Assembly: GCA_009930495.1 (NCBI GenBank)
Contig: RZYB01000008.1
Coordinates: forward strand, 1-36,633
DNA: 36,633 nucleotides
Direction of reading: 5' to 3'
From: Deltaproteobacteria bacterium
Lineage (GTDB): Bacteria; Desulfobacterota; Desulfovibrionia; Desulfovibrionales; Desulfomicrobiaceae
Of the stretch, positions 1 to 8,254 are shown in pieces. The stretch's first letter is position 1. Each line of letters starts with the position of its first letter. The position numbers were made by a program, and so were the translations under genes. The notes under the pieces are model-generated. The model saw only the letters and a list, made by a program, of their open reading frames with translations. It did not search any database and was not told where the DNA came from.

Positions 1-1476
1 CTTGTCAAAAGGCAGCGCTTTCCCGGAACTGAGCAAGCGCAACACCGCGCTTTCACCATGCACCGTGGGCAGGGTGGCCACGCGCAGCTCCAGTTCCCGC
101 CCCTTGAATCGGACCCGGGCCTTGCCATCCTGGGGCAGACGCTTTTCGGAAATATTGAGATTGGACATAATCTTGATGCGAGACACAACGGGCTTGATGA
201 CGCTTTCCGGCACGTTCAAAACCCGCTCGCAGCTCCCATCCACACGCATGCGCACCACGCCGGGGCGGCCTATTCTGGAAGGCTCGATATGGATATCCGA
301 TGCTCCGATTTTATGCGCGTGCATGATGATCTTGTTCACGAACTGCACGGCCAGTTGACGACTTTCAAGCGAGATATCCTCATCCTCGATTCGGGAAAGC
401 TCCAAATTTTCCTCGGCCGCATTCTCCAAATCCGCCAGGGTATCGCCCAGGTCGTCATTGTCGTCAAAATTTTCCTCGGCGTCATCATTCTCGGCAAAAG
501 CGGCATGATGCCCGGCTCCAGTTGCCTCGCCATTTTGGGCATCCTTGGGCACCAAACTAAAATCTCCAAGAAAGGCGCGGATTTCCTCCGGCAGCGCTAC
601 TCGAAATTCATAGGCCTTGGCATTTAAAACCCGCCGTATTTCCTCGATTCTGTCCATGTCGTGGGGATCGGGAACCAAAACCACGACCAATGCGTCGGAA
701 ATTTGCAATGGAAGCCAAAGATTATTGAGCAAATACTGACGATTGATGCCCTTGAGAGACTGCTCTGGAATAGGCGCGCCCTGGAAACGGACAAAAGGAG
801 TTTGGTAGTAAAGCTCCAATGACCGACCGATGTCATCGGGATCAAGGCCGAACTCGGACCGCAATATCCACGACAGCGGCTGCTGACGCTTCGCCGCCAA
901 ATTCTCCGCCTGCTCCAATTGCTCTCGTGCAAGCAGATCGCGAAAAATCAAATTTTCATACGGCCCCTTGGGGAGATTACTGTCCTCGTGCAGTCGACGC
1001 CCCATGAAGCTGACGATCAAACGACAAAAAGCCTCGTCTTCCCGGCTAAAATCGCCCTGTTTTTTATTCAAAACCTGAAGCACGCCCATGAGCGAACTCC
1101 CATGCTGGATGGGCATGGAAATCATGTTTCGGGCTTCGAGTCCGACAGCCCTGTCGCACCGCAGGTCATAGGCCAAATCAGGATGCACCTGTTCCAACAC
1201 GTTGGTTTCCAGGGAATTCAAAACAAGAGGTGTACAGGATAAAGCCGTGTACCCCGCCACGCTGGCCATGGAAAAAGGCAGACGGAGCTCTTGTGGTCGA
1301 CCTGCGACAGGCACGTGAATAAAAAGCTCGGATTTTTTGGAATCGCGCTTGAAAAGCCGAAATTCCTCGGCTCCGAGCAACGCCTGCAATTCAGGCAGGG
1401 ATTGCTCCCAGGCTGCCTCGAAACTCGTGGCTTGTTGGTAGATATGATTGATCGAAATCAGCCGTGTCTTGCCCAT
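1..1476 (-). CDS. GAF-domain PilB/GspE-type secretion ATPase (3' part outside window)
   Basis: This is a type II secretion/type IV pilus assembly ATPase of the GspE/PilB family, cut by the left window edge after 492 codons. I read it by reverse-complementing the sequence; it has no stop inside the window. Residues about 15-165 look like a GAF domain, with the typical ARNMISMPI and GVLQVLNKKQGDFSREDE signatures. Residues about 180-310 resemble the MshEN/GspE N-terminal domain (PLSWILRSEFGLDPDDI). A very acidic linker follows, and then the start of the ATPase domain with SDIHIEPSR and SEKRLPQDGKARVRF. The Walker A and B motifs would lie beyond the edge, so activity cannot be judged. The ATG at 1476 has GGGGA about 8 bases upstream. 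It lies just downstream of a strong terminator, so it may have its own promoter or depend on read-through. The N-terminal GAF domain is not part of standard PilB. Confidence 0.85.
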   Translation of the reverse strand, partial: MGKTRLISINHIYQQATSFEAAWEQSLPELQALLGAEEFRLFKRDSKKSELFIHVPVAGRPQELRLPFSMASVAGYTALSCTPLVLNSLETNVLEQVHPDLAYDLRCDRAVGLEARNMISMPIQHGSSLMGVLQVLNKKQGDFSREDEAFCRLIVSFMGRRLHEDSNLPKGPYENLIFRDLLAREQLEQAENLAAKRQQPLSWILRSEFGLDPDDIGRSLELYYQTPFVRFQGAPIPEQSLKGINRQYLLNNLWLPLQISDALVVVLVPDPHDMDRIEEIRRVLNAKAYEFRVALPEEIRAFLGDFSLVPKDAQNGEATGAGHHAAFAENDDAEENFDDNDDLGDTLADLENAAEENLELSRIEDEDISLESRQLAVQFVNKIIMHAHKIGASDIHIEPSRIGRPGVVRMRVDGSCERVLNVPESVIKPVVSRIKIMSNLNISEKRLPQDGKARVRFKGRELELRVATLPTVHGESAVLRLLSSGKALPFDK

Positions 1477-1500
1477 GAGCCATCCCCAACAAACACAAAC

Positions 1501-1542
1501 AAAACAAAAAAAAACGGGATCAATACAAGGCATTGATCCCGT
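1501..1542 (-). terminator. Rho-independent terminator after the receiver protein
   Basis: An 11-bp perfect inverted repeat (arms 1514-1524 and 1532-1542, ACGGGATCAAT / ATTGATCCCGT) with a 7-base loop is followed, on the minus strand, by a T-rich tract at 1501-1513. It lies 15 bases after the stop of the receiver-only gene and closes the signalling block, separating it from the ATPase gene. Confidence 0.9.
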
Positions 1543-1557
1543 GCCGGAGACACCGCC

Positions 1558-2070
1558 CTAATCCAGATAGGGCGAAGAAATTTCCCCTGTGTCCTGATTG
1601 GGCATGGCGCGTAACTTCATGATGGCCTCGTCCCGCTGCTGCTTGAAGATATACCGCTCGGAATGGCAACGGATACGGGCCACGAGCTCGGTCTTGTCCG
1701 GAAGCTTGATCATGTAGTCATTAGCCCCAAGCGCAATGGCTTTTTTCTTCAGCTCTGGTTCCTCGCGGGCAGAGAGCACGATCAACGGCACATCCCGAAA
1801 ATCCTCGCTGCTTTTGAAGAACTTAACCATGGTCAAGCCATTTACCCCGGGCATGACCAGATCAAGCATAATCACCGTGGGCTGGGCGCTAAAAGCCTTT
1901 TCCAATGCCTTGTCGGGCTCTTTGCAGTAATGAAAGGTTATATCGTGCTCGCTGGCCAGTTTGATACGCATTGCCTCGCCGATCAAAAACTCATCGTCGA
2001 TCAACAGCACGGAAATAGGAATGCGCCTGACATACTTATCCACCACGGATTCCACATCTTGAATATACAT
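1558..2070 (-). CDS. receiver-only response regulator, WspR-like REC without output domain
   Basis: This is a single receiver (REC) domain of 170 residues. It has the acidic pair in VLLIDDEF, the phospho-acceptor Asp in VIMLDLVMPG, the conserved Ser in LIVLSA and the Lys in YMIKLPD. The residues after the domain (HSERYIFKQQRDEA) look like the linker that in WspR/PleD-type proteins joins REC to a GGDEF diguanylate cyclase, but the protein stops soon after and the terminator follows, so no cyclase remnant exists. I chose the ATG at 2070 because it follows the kinase stop by one base (TGATATG) and has GGGAAGG upstream; an in-frame ATG at 2106 would lie inside the kinase gene. It is probably translationally coupled to the kinase and is a likely phosphate acceptor for its HPt domains. 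Confidence 0.88.
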   Translation of the reverse strand: MYIQDVESVVDKYVRRIPISVLLIDDEFLIGEAMRIKLASEHDITFHYCKEPDKALEKAFSAQPTVIMLDLVMPGVNGLTMVKFFKSSEDFRDVPLIVLSAREEPELKKKAIALGANDYMIKLPDKTELVARIRCHSERYIFKQQRDEAIMKLRAMPNQDTGEISSPYLD

Positions 2071-2071
2071 A

Positions 2072-5000
2072 TCAGCCTTCCCGTTGAACGATCTGAACCT
2101 TGCCAAGATACGCTATCATTTCATCAAGCAGAGCCCTGATTTCGCGGTCTTCCTTTTGCATTGCGGCCGTCTCTATCTTAAAGCCGACATGGCCGAGATA
2201 ATCGAACCCATAGGTGCTCCCCAGGCCTTTCTGGCTATGGCCATGCCGACAAATGGTATCGTAATCCTTGGACGCCAGGGCCGACTCCATCTCCTCGACA
2301 TTGGTCTTCATGGTATCCATGAACAGTGGTACCAACTCGTACAGTTCCGCGTCCACCTCCACGAGCAGGTTATCCGCCCGATCCTGAACGGCATCAACGG
2401 CGACAGCTCCGGGCACGGGCTCCTCGATAGGCTGATCGTCGAGTTCCGGCTTGGCCTCGTAAATGATGTCAACCCGGTCCAGATAGGTTTCCAGGGCGCC
2501 AAACAGCTTGACAAGCTGGGCCTCGTCACGACCTTCGGCCGCGCGCTGGATACGCAACCCCACGCTGCTGATGAAGTCAAAACCGTAGGTGCTGCCAAAA
2601 CCTTTATGGCTGTGACCAAAGCGCCTGACCGTGGTGAAATCCTTCTGCTCCAGCGCTTTTTTCATCAACTCCAGATCCTTCTGCATGGCATCCATGAGGA
2701 AGGGGATAAGCTCGGACATTTCTTGAGACACATGAACCGTGTAACGCCGGCTGCCCGTTGTTTCCAAATCATCCGCCGCATGGGCGTCCTCTCCGCCGGC
2801 GGTTTGGATCTTTGGTGTCTCGCCGGTGTTCATGAACACGGCCAAATGGTTGAAGGCTTCGGAGATGACCGCGACCTGACGACCCCGGGCCGCGGTTTCG
2901 ATGATCCGACCGGACTGACTGATTTCATCGACCGCGTATGTACTGCCCAACCCCTTGAGGCTATGCCCGCAACGCTGAATCGTTGGGAAATCACCTGCGG
3001 CCAGGGCATCGGCGATCTGCGTCTGGAAATCACGCACCGTGCGCAGAAAAAGCGGCCGCAAATCCTCCAACTCAGGATCGATCTGAACCGGCGAATCGAG
3101 TTCAACGGTAAAATCGAGAGGGACCTGAATTTCCGAGGGGCTGGGCACCTCTTCCTGGGCCACGACCGGCTGGGCCTTACTGGTCAAGGGCTCCCTCTGT
3201 CCCGCGAACATGTCGATCACGCTGATCAGAGCCTGCTTTTTGATCGGCTTGGCCAAAAATTCCGTGCACCCGGCGTCCATGGTTTTCTGGCGATGTTCCT
3301 GGAAGGCATGGGCCGTCAAGGCGATGATCGGCGTCCGATATTCGCGCTTCTCCTCTTCCCACAACCGAATGCGGCGCGTGGACTCCAGACCATCCATGAC
3401 GGGCATTTCCATGTCCATCAGAACCAAGTCGAACGGCTCTTCCGTGAATTTCTCCAAGGCGACCTTGCCGTTCTCGGCGTGCACCAGCGTCACATTGGTG
3501 GACTTGAGAAACAACTCCACAACCCGACGGTTGGCCTCGACGTCATCGACCAGCAGCACTTTCCACCCCTTGCCGCCGCCCTCGACTATGCGTCGCCGCT
3601 GAGCCTCGCCGACAATATCCAGCACCATGCCTTGCAGGTGCGCATTGCGCTCATCCCGCAATATATAGGAAAGCGGACCAAAAGACGCGGCGTCCGGCAA
3701 CGCGGCCAGATCCTGGACTGTGTTCACGACCAGTACCATGCGCGGCACGTCCCCGCCTTGGCCGACAAGCAGGTGGGCGGCGCTGATGCCCGGTTCTCCG
3801 TCAACCTCGGAATCGATCAAAATCGCGTGAAAGGCGGCATCACCCGCGTGCTGCCCCAAGATATCAACCACCTCGCCAACATTTTTCTTGGAAATGGGAA
3901 CAAGTCCCCAACTGCGCACCAGGGCCGAAAGGCTGTCGTGAGCGCCGGGATGATCTTCCAGGACAAGCAACTTGGTGCCAGCGGGCATTGAGGGCCGGAC
4001 ATCCTCGACCTGGGTCTGGAAATCGGGAACCAGGGGCAGCTTGAAGAAAAATGTCGTTCCCTTGCCCGGGAAGCTCTCGACCCAAATCTCCCCGCCCATG
4101 AGCTCCACCAACTTCTTGGAGATGGCCAGACCAAGGCCGGTTCCGCCAAACTCACGCGTTGTCGAGGAATCCGCCTGGGCAAAACTCTCGAAGATAGTCT
4201 GGGTCTTGGCTTCGGCAATACCGATACCCGTATCCTTGACCGAGAAGAGACAGCACGGGGCGCCGTCCTCGTTGACCGACTCGTCGACGCGCAAACTGAC
4301 GCCGCCGGTACTCGTGAACTTGATGGCGTTCCCCAACAGATTGATCAAAATCTGACGGATACGCGTGGGGTCGCCGACATAACGCTGGGCAAGGCCGCCA
4401 GCCACGTGCATGTTCAAATCCAGGCCTTTCTCCTCGGCCCGGTAGACAAACAGCTTGCTCACGTCGCTGACAAGATCGTTCAGATTGAACGGAATGGATT
4501 CGAGCTTGATCTGCCCCACCTCGATCTTGGAAAAATCGAGAATGTCGTTGATGATCCCCAGCAACAGCTCGCCGGCCGAGCTGAAGGTCTTCACGTACTC
4601 AGCCTGTTCCTCGTTCAACCCGGATTCCTGGAGCATCTCGGCCATGCCCAAAATGGCGTTCATGGGAGTTCGTATTTCGTGGCTCATGCGCGCCAGGAAT
4701 TCACTCTTGGACCGGGTGGCCTTGTCCGCGTCCTCCTTGGCGACGCGCAAGTCCTCGGCATGCTGACGCAACAATTCGCTGGCCTTTTTCCGTTCGGAGA
4801 TGTCCTCCAAAACAAAGATCACGCCCTTGCCAATATCCTCGGGGTCAATGGCCTTGGCCGAAACCTGGCTCCAAAAAACTGCTCCATTCTTCTTGCGAAA
4901 CTGATATTCCAGCTGGGCGATTTCTGTTTCATGTAAGCGATTGTAAAATTTCTCCACGAAGAGATCAAAATCGCGACCGGAAATGTGAAACTTTTCAGGA

Positions 5001-5881
5001 CTGACCTGCGGCATTTCTTCCGGCGCGTATCCAAAAATACTGGCAAAACGACTGTTGGCTCGAATCACGCGGTGGTCCGAGGAAAGTACCGCGATACCCA
5101 CCAGGGAGTTATCGAAAATAGCCTCCAACTCATGATAGGCGTTGTTCAAGTCCTCGGTTCGGGCGTCGACCTTCTTTTCCAGATTCTTATACAATTCCTT
5201 GAGACTCCGGCTCATGTTGTTGAAGCCCTGGGCCAGGACACCCAGTTCGTCGTTACGCCGGTCCAAGTTGGTGGTCACGAACTCACCGCGAGACAGACTT
5301 TCGGTGAGCATCGACAGGTTGACGACGGGCAAAATAAGCAGGCGGTTCAAAAAGACGTACAAAAACAACGCGATGACACCGAGCACGGCGGCAAAGGCGG
5401 CGACCAACTGAATGGTGCTGGTCTGCACTTCCTTGCGCGCCTTGTCGATGAACATCCCCATGCGGACCTGACCCAGGTTCTGTCCGTTGAAGGCGATATC
5501 CTTGGTCACCACGGTCACGTCCTCGACGCTGAAGGCATTGGCCAAGTCGTCGCGAGTCAGTCCAGACCGCACCTGCCCCCGCAGCAAGGACGAACCCGCC
5601 GCGTCCACGATCTGGCAATAGGCCACCAACGGTGAATACTCGACCCTCGTGGCCAGCTCTTCCAAAAGATAATAGCTTTCGCGCTGAATCGGGGCGACGC
5701 TGGCCTCGGCAACCATTTCGGCCTGCTGGGAGCCCTGCTGGCGGATGTCGGTGATGAGAAAGTTCAACTGCGTGACGTAGATAAAATAACCCAACGCGAA
5801 AAAACAGGCCGCGAGGATAAACTGGATACCCACGTGGATCTTGAGCTGCAGCAAATTAAAGAACGATTTTTTTCTTTCCAT
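2072..5881 (-). CDS. hybrid sensor histidine kinase with two REC and three HPt domains
   Basis: This is a 1269-residue inner-membrane hybrid kinase. In order: a transmembrane segment (about 19-38), a periplasmic sensor region of about 115 residues, a second membrane segment (about 155-180), HAMP, a PAS domain (about 250-370), HisKA with H401 in MSHEIRTPMNAIL, HATPase (DPTRIRQILINLLGNAIKF; DTGIGI; GTGLGL), a degenerate receiver (about 640-760; the expected Lys reads YILRDE), an intact receiver with D823 in LVLMDMEMPVMDG and Lys in FLAKPIKK, then three HPt domains with His at about 973, 1090 and 1215. Each HPt keeps the pattern H-S-x-K-G-x-G-S-T-Y. The ATG at 5881 is preceded by a weak AGGA. 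Kinases of this class autophosphorylate and pass phosphate His-Asp-His-Asp. The single-domain receivers on both sides are the obvious final acceptors (inference). The input signal is unknown. Confidence 0.95.
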   Translation of the reverse strand: MERKKSFFNLLQLKIHVGIQFILAACFFALGYFIYVTQLNFLITDIRQQGSQQAEMVAEASVAPIQRESYYLLEELATRVEYSPLVAYCQIVDAAGSSLLRGQVRSGLTRDDLANAFSVEDVTVVTKDIAFNGQNLGQVRMGMFIDKARKEVQTSTIQLVAAFAAVLGVIALFLYVFLNRLLILPVVNLSMLTESLSRGEFVTTNLDRRNDELGVLAQGFNNMSRSLKELYKNLEKKVDARTEDLNNAYHELEAIFDNSLVGIAVLSSDHRVIRANSRFASIFGYAPEEMPQVSPEKFHISGRDFDLFVEKFYNRLHETEIAQLEYQFRKKNGAVFWSQVSAKAIDPEDIGKGVIFVLEDISERKKASELLRQHAEDLRVAKEDADKATRSKSEFLARMSHEIRTPMNAILGMAEMLQESGLNEEQAEYVKTFSSAGELLLGIINDILDFSKIEVGQIKLESIPFNLNDLVSDVSKLFVYRAEEKGLDLNMHVAGGLAQRYVGDPTRIRQILINLLGNAIKFTSTGGVSLRVDESVNEDGAPCCLFSVKDTGIGIAEAKTQTIFESFAQADSSTTREFGGTGLGLAISKKLVELMGGEIWVESFPGKGTTFFFKLPLVPDFQTQVEDVRPSMPAGTKLLVLEDHPGAHDSLSALVRSWGLVPISKKNVGEVVDILGQHAGDAAFHAILIDSEVDGEPGISAAHLLVGQGGDVPRMVLVVNTVQDLAALPDAASFGPLSYILRDERNAHLQGMVLDIVGEAQRRRIVEGGGKGWKVLLVDDVEANRRVVELFLKSTNVTLVHAENGKVALEKFTEEPFDLVLMDMEMPVMDGLESTRRIRLWEEEKREYRTPIIALTAHAFQEHRQKTMDAGCTEFLAKPIKKQALISVIDMFAGQREPLTSKAQPVVAQEEVPSPSEIQVPLDFTVELDSPVQIDPELEDLRPLFLRTVRDFQTQIADALAAGDFPTIQRCGHSLKGLGSTYAVDEISQSGRIIETAARGRQVAVISEAFNHLAVFMNTGETPKIQTAGGEDAHAADDLETTGSRRYTVHVSQEMSELIPFLMDAMQKDLELMKKALEQKDFTTVRRFGHSHKGFGSTYGFDFISSVGLRIQRAAEGRDEAQLVKLFGALETYLDRVDIIYEAKPELDDQPIEEPVPGAVAVDAVQDRADNLLVEVDAELYELVPLFMDTMKTNVEEMESALASKDYDTICRHGHSQKGLGSTYGFDYLGHVGFKIETAAMQKEDREIRALLDEMIAYLGKVQIVQREG

Positions 5882-5949
5882 GTCCTACTCGTGCACAATG
5901 CCGACCACGGCACAGACAAAGGGTTTACGGAGGCACTCCAAGGAGCGGG

Positions 5950-6321
5950 TCAGGGTAATGCAAGGACCTCGGTGACCGCGGCGAGAAGATCCTCGCGCTT
6001 GATGGGCTTGCTCAAGCACTTCTTGGCACCCATGAGGCGGGCCCACTTCAGGTAATCCGTGGCTCCCCCCCGTCCACCAGCCGACATGGCGATGATCCGG
6101 ATCTTGTTGTTTTCCTTGCGCAGCTCGCGGATGATCTGAATCCCTTCCTTGTCCGGCATGATCAAATCCGTGATGATCAGATCAAAATTTTGGGTTCGAT
6201 GGTAGCTCAACCCCTCGTCCCCGTCCGAGGCCTGCACGACATTGTACCCGGCTGAAATCAAAATTTTGGCCAAGGCAAGACGCATGAGCTTGTCATCATC
6301 GATCACCAAAATAGTCTGCAT
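5950..6321 (-). CDS. single-domain response regulator (CheY-like)
   Basis: This is a receiver domain of about 123 residues with no output domain. The N-terminal MQTILVIDDDK supplies the acidic pocket, LIITDLIMPDKEG carries the phospho-acceptor Asp, IIAMSAGG the conserved Ser and CLSKPIKRE the conserved Lys, so phosphorylation should be possible. I placed the start at 6321, where AGGGA stands 7 bases upstream and the domain begins in the usual way; an ATG at 6345 with GGAG upstream is a fair alternative that adds eight residues. It lies between the PstS-like/OmpA gene (41 bases before it) and the kinase (68 bases after it), all on one strand, so it probably works with that kinase as a shuttle or CheY-like output. 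Confidence 0.9.
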   Translation of the reverse strand: MQTILVIDDDKLMRLALAKILISAGYNVVQASDGDEGLSYHRTQNFDLIITDLIMPDKEGIQIIRELRKENNKIRIIAMSAGGRGGATDYLKWARLMGAKKCLSKPIKREDLLAAVTEVLALP

Positions 6322-6362
6322 GGTGCTCTTTCCCTGTTCCGTCATCTGTAGCTCCATATCGA

Positions 6363-8222
6363 TCACTTGATCCAAATTTCAGCGCGCCGGTTTTGCTCCC
6401 GGCCCGCTCTCTTGGCATTGGACACCAAGGGAAGTTCCTCGCCCGCGCCAAGCACCATGACCACTTCGGCACCCCTGGCCCGGGCAGCCGCAGCCAGCAC
6501 TTCCGCCCGCTTGAGCGAAATATCCTGATTTCCCAGATAGCTGCCGTATGAATCCGAAAAACCGACCACGATCATCTTTTTCCCCATCCGTTCCGGTGTC
6601 CGCATCGTTTCCATGACCAAATCCAGATCCTTGAGCGCCTGGGAGTCCAGAGCGCTGCTGCCCAGCTCGAAATGAAAAACCTGGGGCAGATGTTCCGCGC
6701 CGAGAACCGCCTCGCGAAACGCGCCGTAGACCTTGCGCCGGGTGGCTTCCGGGACGGTTTCGCCATCGACCTGGATCAAATGCGGCAACGTTTCGGGTAT
6801 TTCATAAATAGGGCTCGTGGCGTTTAAGACCAGCGTACCGGCCTGCGCCGTGGCGTTCAAAACACGCCCCGCGCCGGATTCGATGACCGCGCTCGTGTCC
6901 GGAGCCTCGGGCGCGGACGTCGCGTTTTTTTGATCCCGAGGCACCTCGGTCGCACCAGTGGTCACGGAAACGGTCTTGGACCCGGACGAATCAGCCTCCG
7001 CCTCATCCTTGAGCCCGACAAAACCGAACCTATGCACCACTTCCTGCCCAGCCGGGCTGCCGCACGCCAAGGCAAAGTCCCGCGCATAGACGTTCTTGGA
7101 TTCCGACCGCGCATACAGGTACAAGCCCCGGAAAGCGGGATACGTCCGGTCCCTGATCGCCCGGGGAGAAGGCAACACGGGGTCACCATCGGATCCGCTC
7201 CTGATCGCCACTTCGCGCGCCTGATGCACAAAGGCCAAGCTACAGAAACCAATGGCCTGGGGATCCTGGGCCACCAAATCCGCCACCTGGGCATGCGCCT
7301 CCACTTCCCGGACAGTGGACGCCAACGACTGGCCACCCATGAATTTGTCCTCGAAAAAGGCTCTGGTCCCGAATGAATCCCGTAGCGCGATTCCCTTGAT
7401 AGGCAAGGATTCTCCACCAAGCTGACTCCAGTTGGTGACCTCCCCGCTAAAAATTTGCCGCACCTGATCCACGCTCAGCCCCTTGGCCTGCACGGAATTA
7501 CTCGGATTGACCACGATGGCCACGGCATCCATCGCCACAGGGAATTCGGCATCAGGAGTCAGGAGCCTTTCGGCCCATCCCCCTTCCGTGGCCACGGAAG
7601 CGCGGCGCACGGACATGGCGATATCACAGGCACCAGACTCCAGATCAGCGAAACCAGACGGCGTGCCCTTGCCCGAGATATCAATGGTTTTGATTTCCTT
7701 GGTGGAATAAAAAATACCCTGCAGCGTCAACTCATCGGCGGCCTTGCCCGGAACCTTGCGCACCTCGTTGGCGCCGATATGCCGCAGATAAAATTCCGCC
7801 AATTCCGGAACAAGGCGGTGCGCCATGGTGCTGGCTCCGGCCAAGGAAAAAAGGCGTTGCTCGGAAAATGCCACTTCGCGATACACGCCCTCGACCCGGG
7901 CCACGGGCGCGCCCTTGCGGAGCACTACCGGCGCCGGAGCTTCCCAACCAGGAATCGGCTTGAATTCCACCAAATAAAAGCTTCCCTCTTCCTGAAAATC
8001 GCCACTTCCCTGCCATTGACTGACCACGCGCCACTGGGCCCCGCCCACGACAGCCTCCTGCGGGGAAATGGACACCGCGTCGACAATTCGGTTTTTTCCA
8101 AGGGAAAACACTTCGGGCTTCAAGGCAAGACCGATGGCCAGCCCAATGAGAATCACCGCCAAGACCGACAGCAGGATGTTGAGCGCTCTGCCGCTCGACC
8201 GCGGTGCATCAAATTCTGCCAT
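6363..8222 (-). CDS. PstS-like substrate-binding domain fused to OmpA domain
   Basis: This 619-residue envelope protein has an N-terminal membrane anchor (ALNILLSVLAVILIGLAIGL, near residues 13-32). A periplasmic phosphate-binding-protein-like domain follows (GASTMAHRLVPELAEFYLR; SGACDIAMSVRRAS; VDQVRQIFSGEVTNWSQLGG; GFCSLAFV), then a Ser/Thr/Ala-rich linker, and a C-terminal OmpA domain (FHFELGSSALDSQA; VVGFSDSYGSYLGNQDISLKRAEVL; EQNRRAEIWI). OmpA domains bind peptidoglycan; PstS-type domains bind phosphate or other small anions. The anchor, solute-binding and wall-binding parts in one chain suggest a sensor or scaffold rather than a transporter subunit, and no pstCAB genes are near. The ATG at 8222 has AGGAG 8 bases upstream; an ATG at 8228 is too close to that site. 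Gene order suggests it feeds the downstream kinase (inference). Confidence 0.9.
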   Translation of the reverse strand: MAEFDAPRSSGRALNILLSVLAVILIGLAIGLALKPEVFSLGKNRIVDAVSISPQEAVVGGAQWRVVSQWQGSGDFQEEGSFYLVEFKPIPGWEAPAPVVLRKGAPVARVEGVYREVAFSEQRLFSLAGASTMAHRLVPELAEFYLRHIGANEVRKVPGKAADELTLQGIFYSTKEIKTIDISGKGTPSGFADLESGACDIAMSVRRASVATEGGWAERLLTPDAEFPVAMDAVAIVVNPSNSVQAKGLSVDQVRQIFSGEVTNWSQLGGESLPIKGIALRDSFGTRAFFEDKFMGGQSLASTVREVEAHAQVADLVAQDPQAIGFCSLAFVHQAREVAIRSGSDGDPVLPSPRAIRDRTYPAFRGLYLYARSESKNVYARDFALACGSPAGQEVVHRFGFVGLKDEAEADSSGSKTVSVTTGATEVPRDQKNATSAPEAPDTSAVIESGAGRVLNATAQAGTLVLNATSPIYEIPETLPHLIQVDGETVPEATRRKVYGAFREAVLGAEHLPQVFHFELGSSALDSQALKDLDLVMETMRTPERMGKKMIVVGFSDSYGSYLGNQDISLKRAEVLAAAARARGAEVVMVLGAGEELPLVSNAKRAGREQNRRAEIWIK

Positions 8223-8254
8223 GGACATTGCTCCTGTTGCTATGCTGCATAAAA

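Noticed and set aside
2084-3991. A 635-codon plus-strand open frame opposite the hybrid kinase
   Set aside because: It is antisense to a kinase with intact motifs; its translation is His/Gln/Leu-rich without any domain, as expected from a shadow frame in GC-rich DNA.
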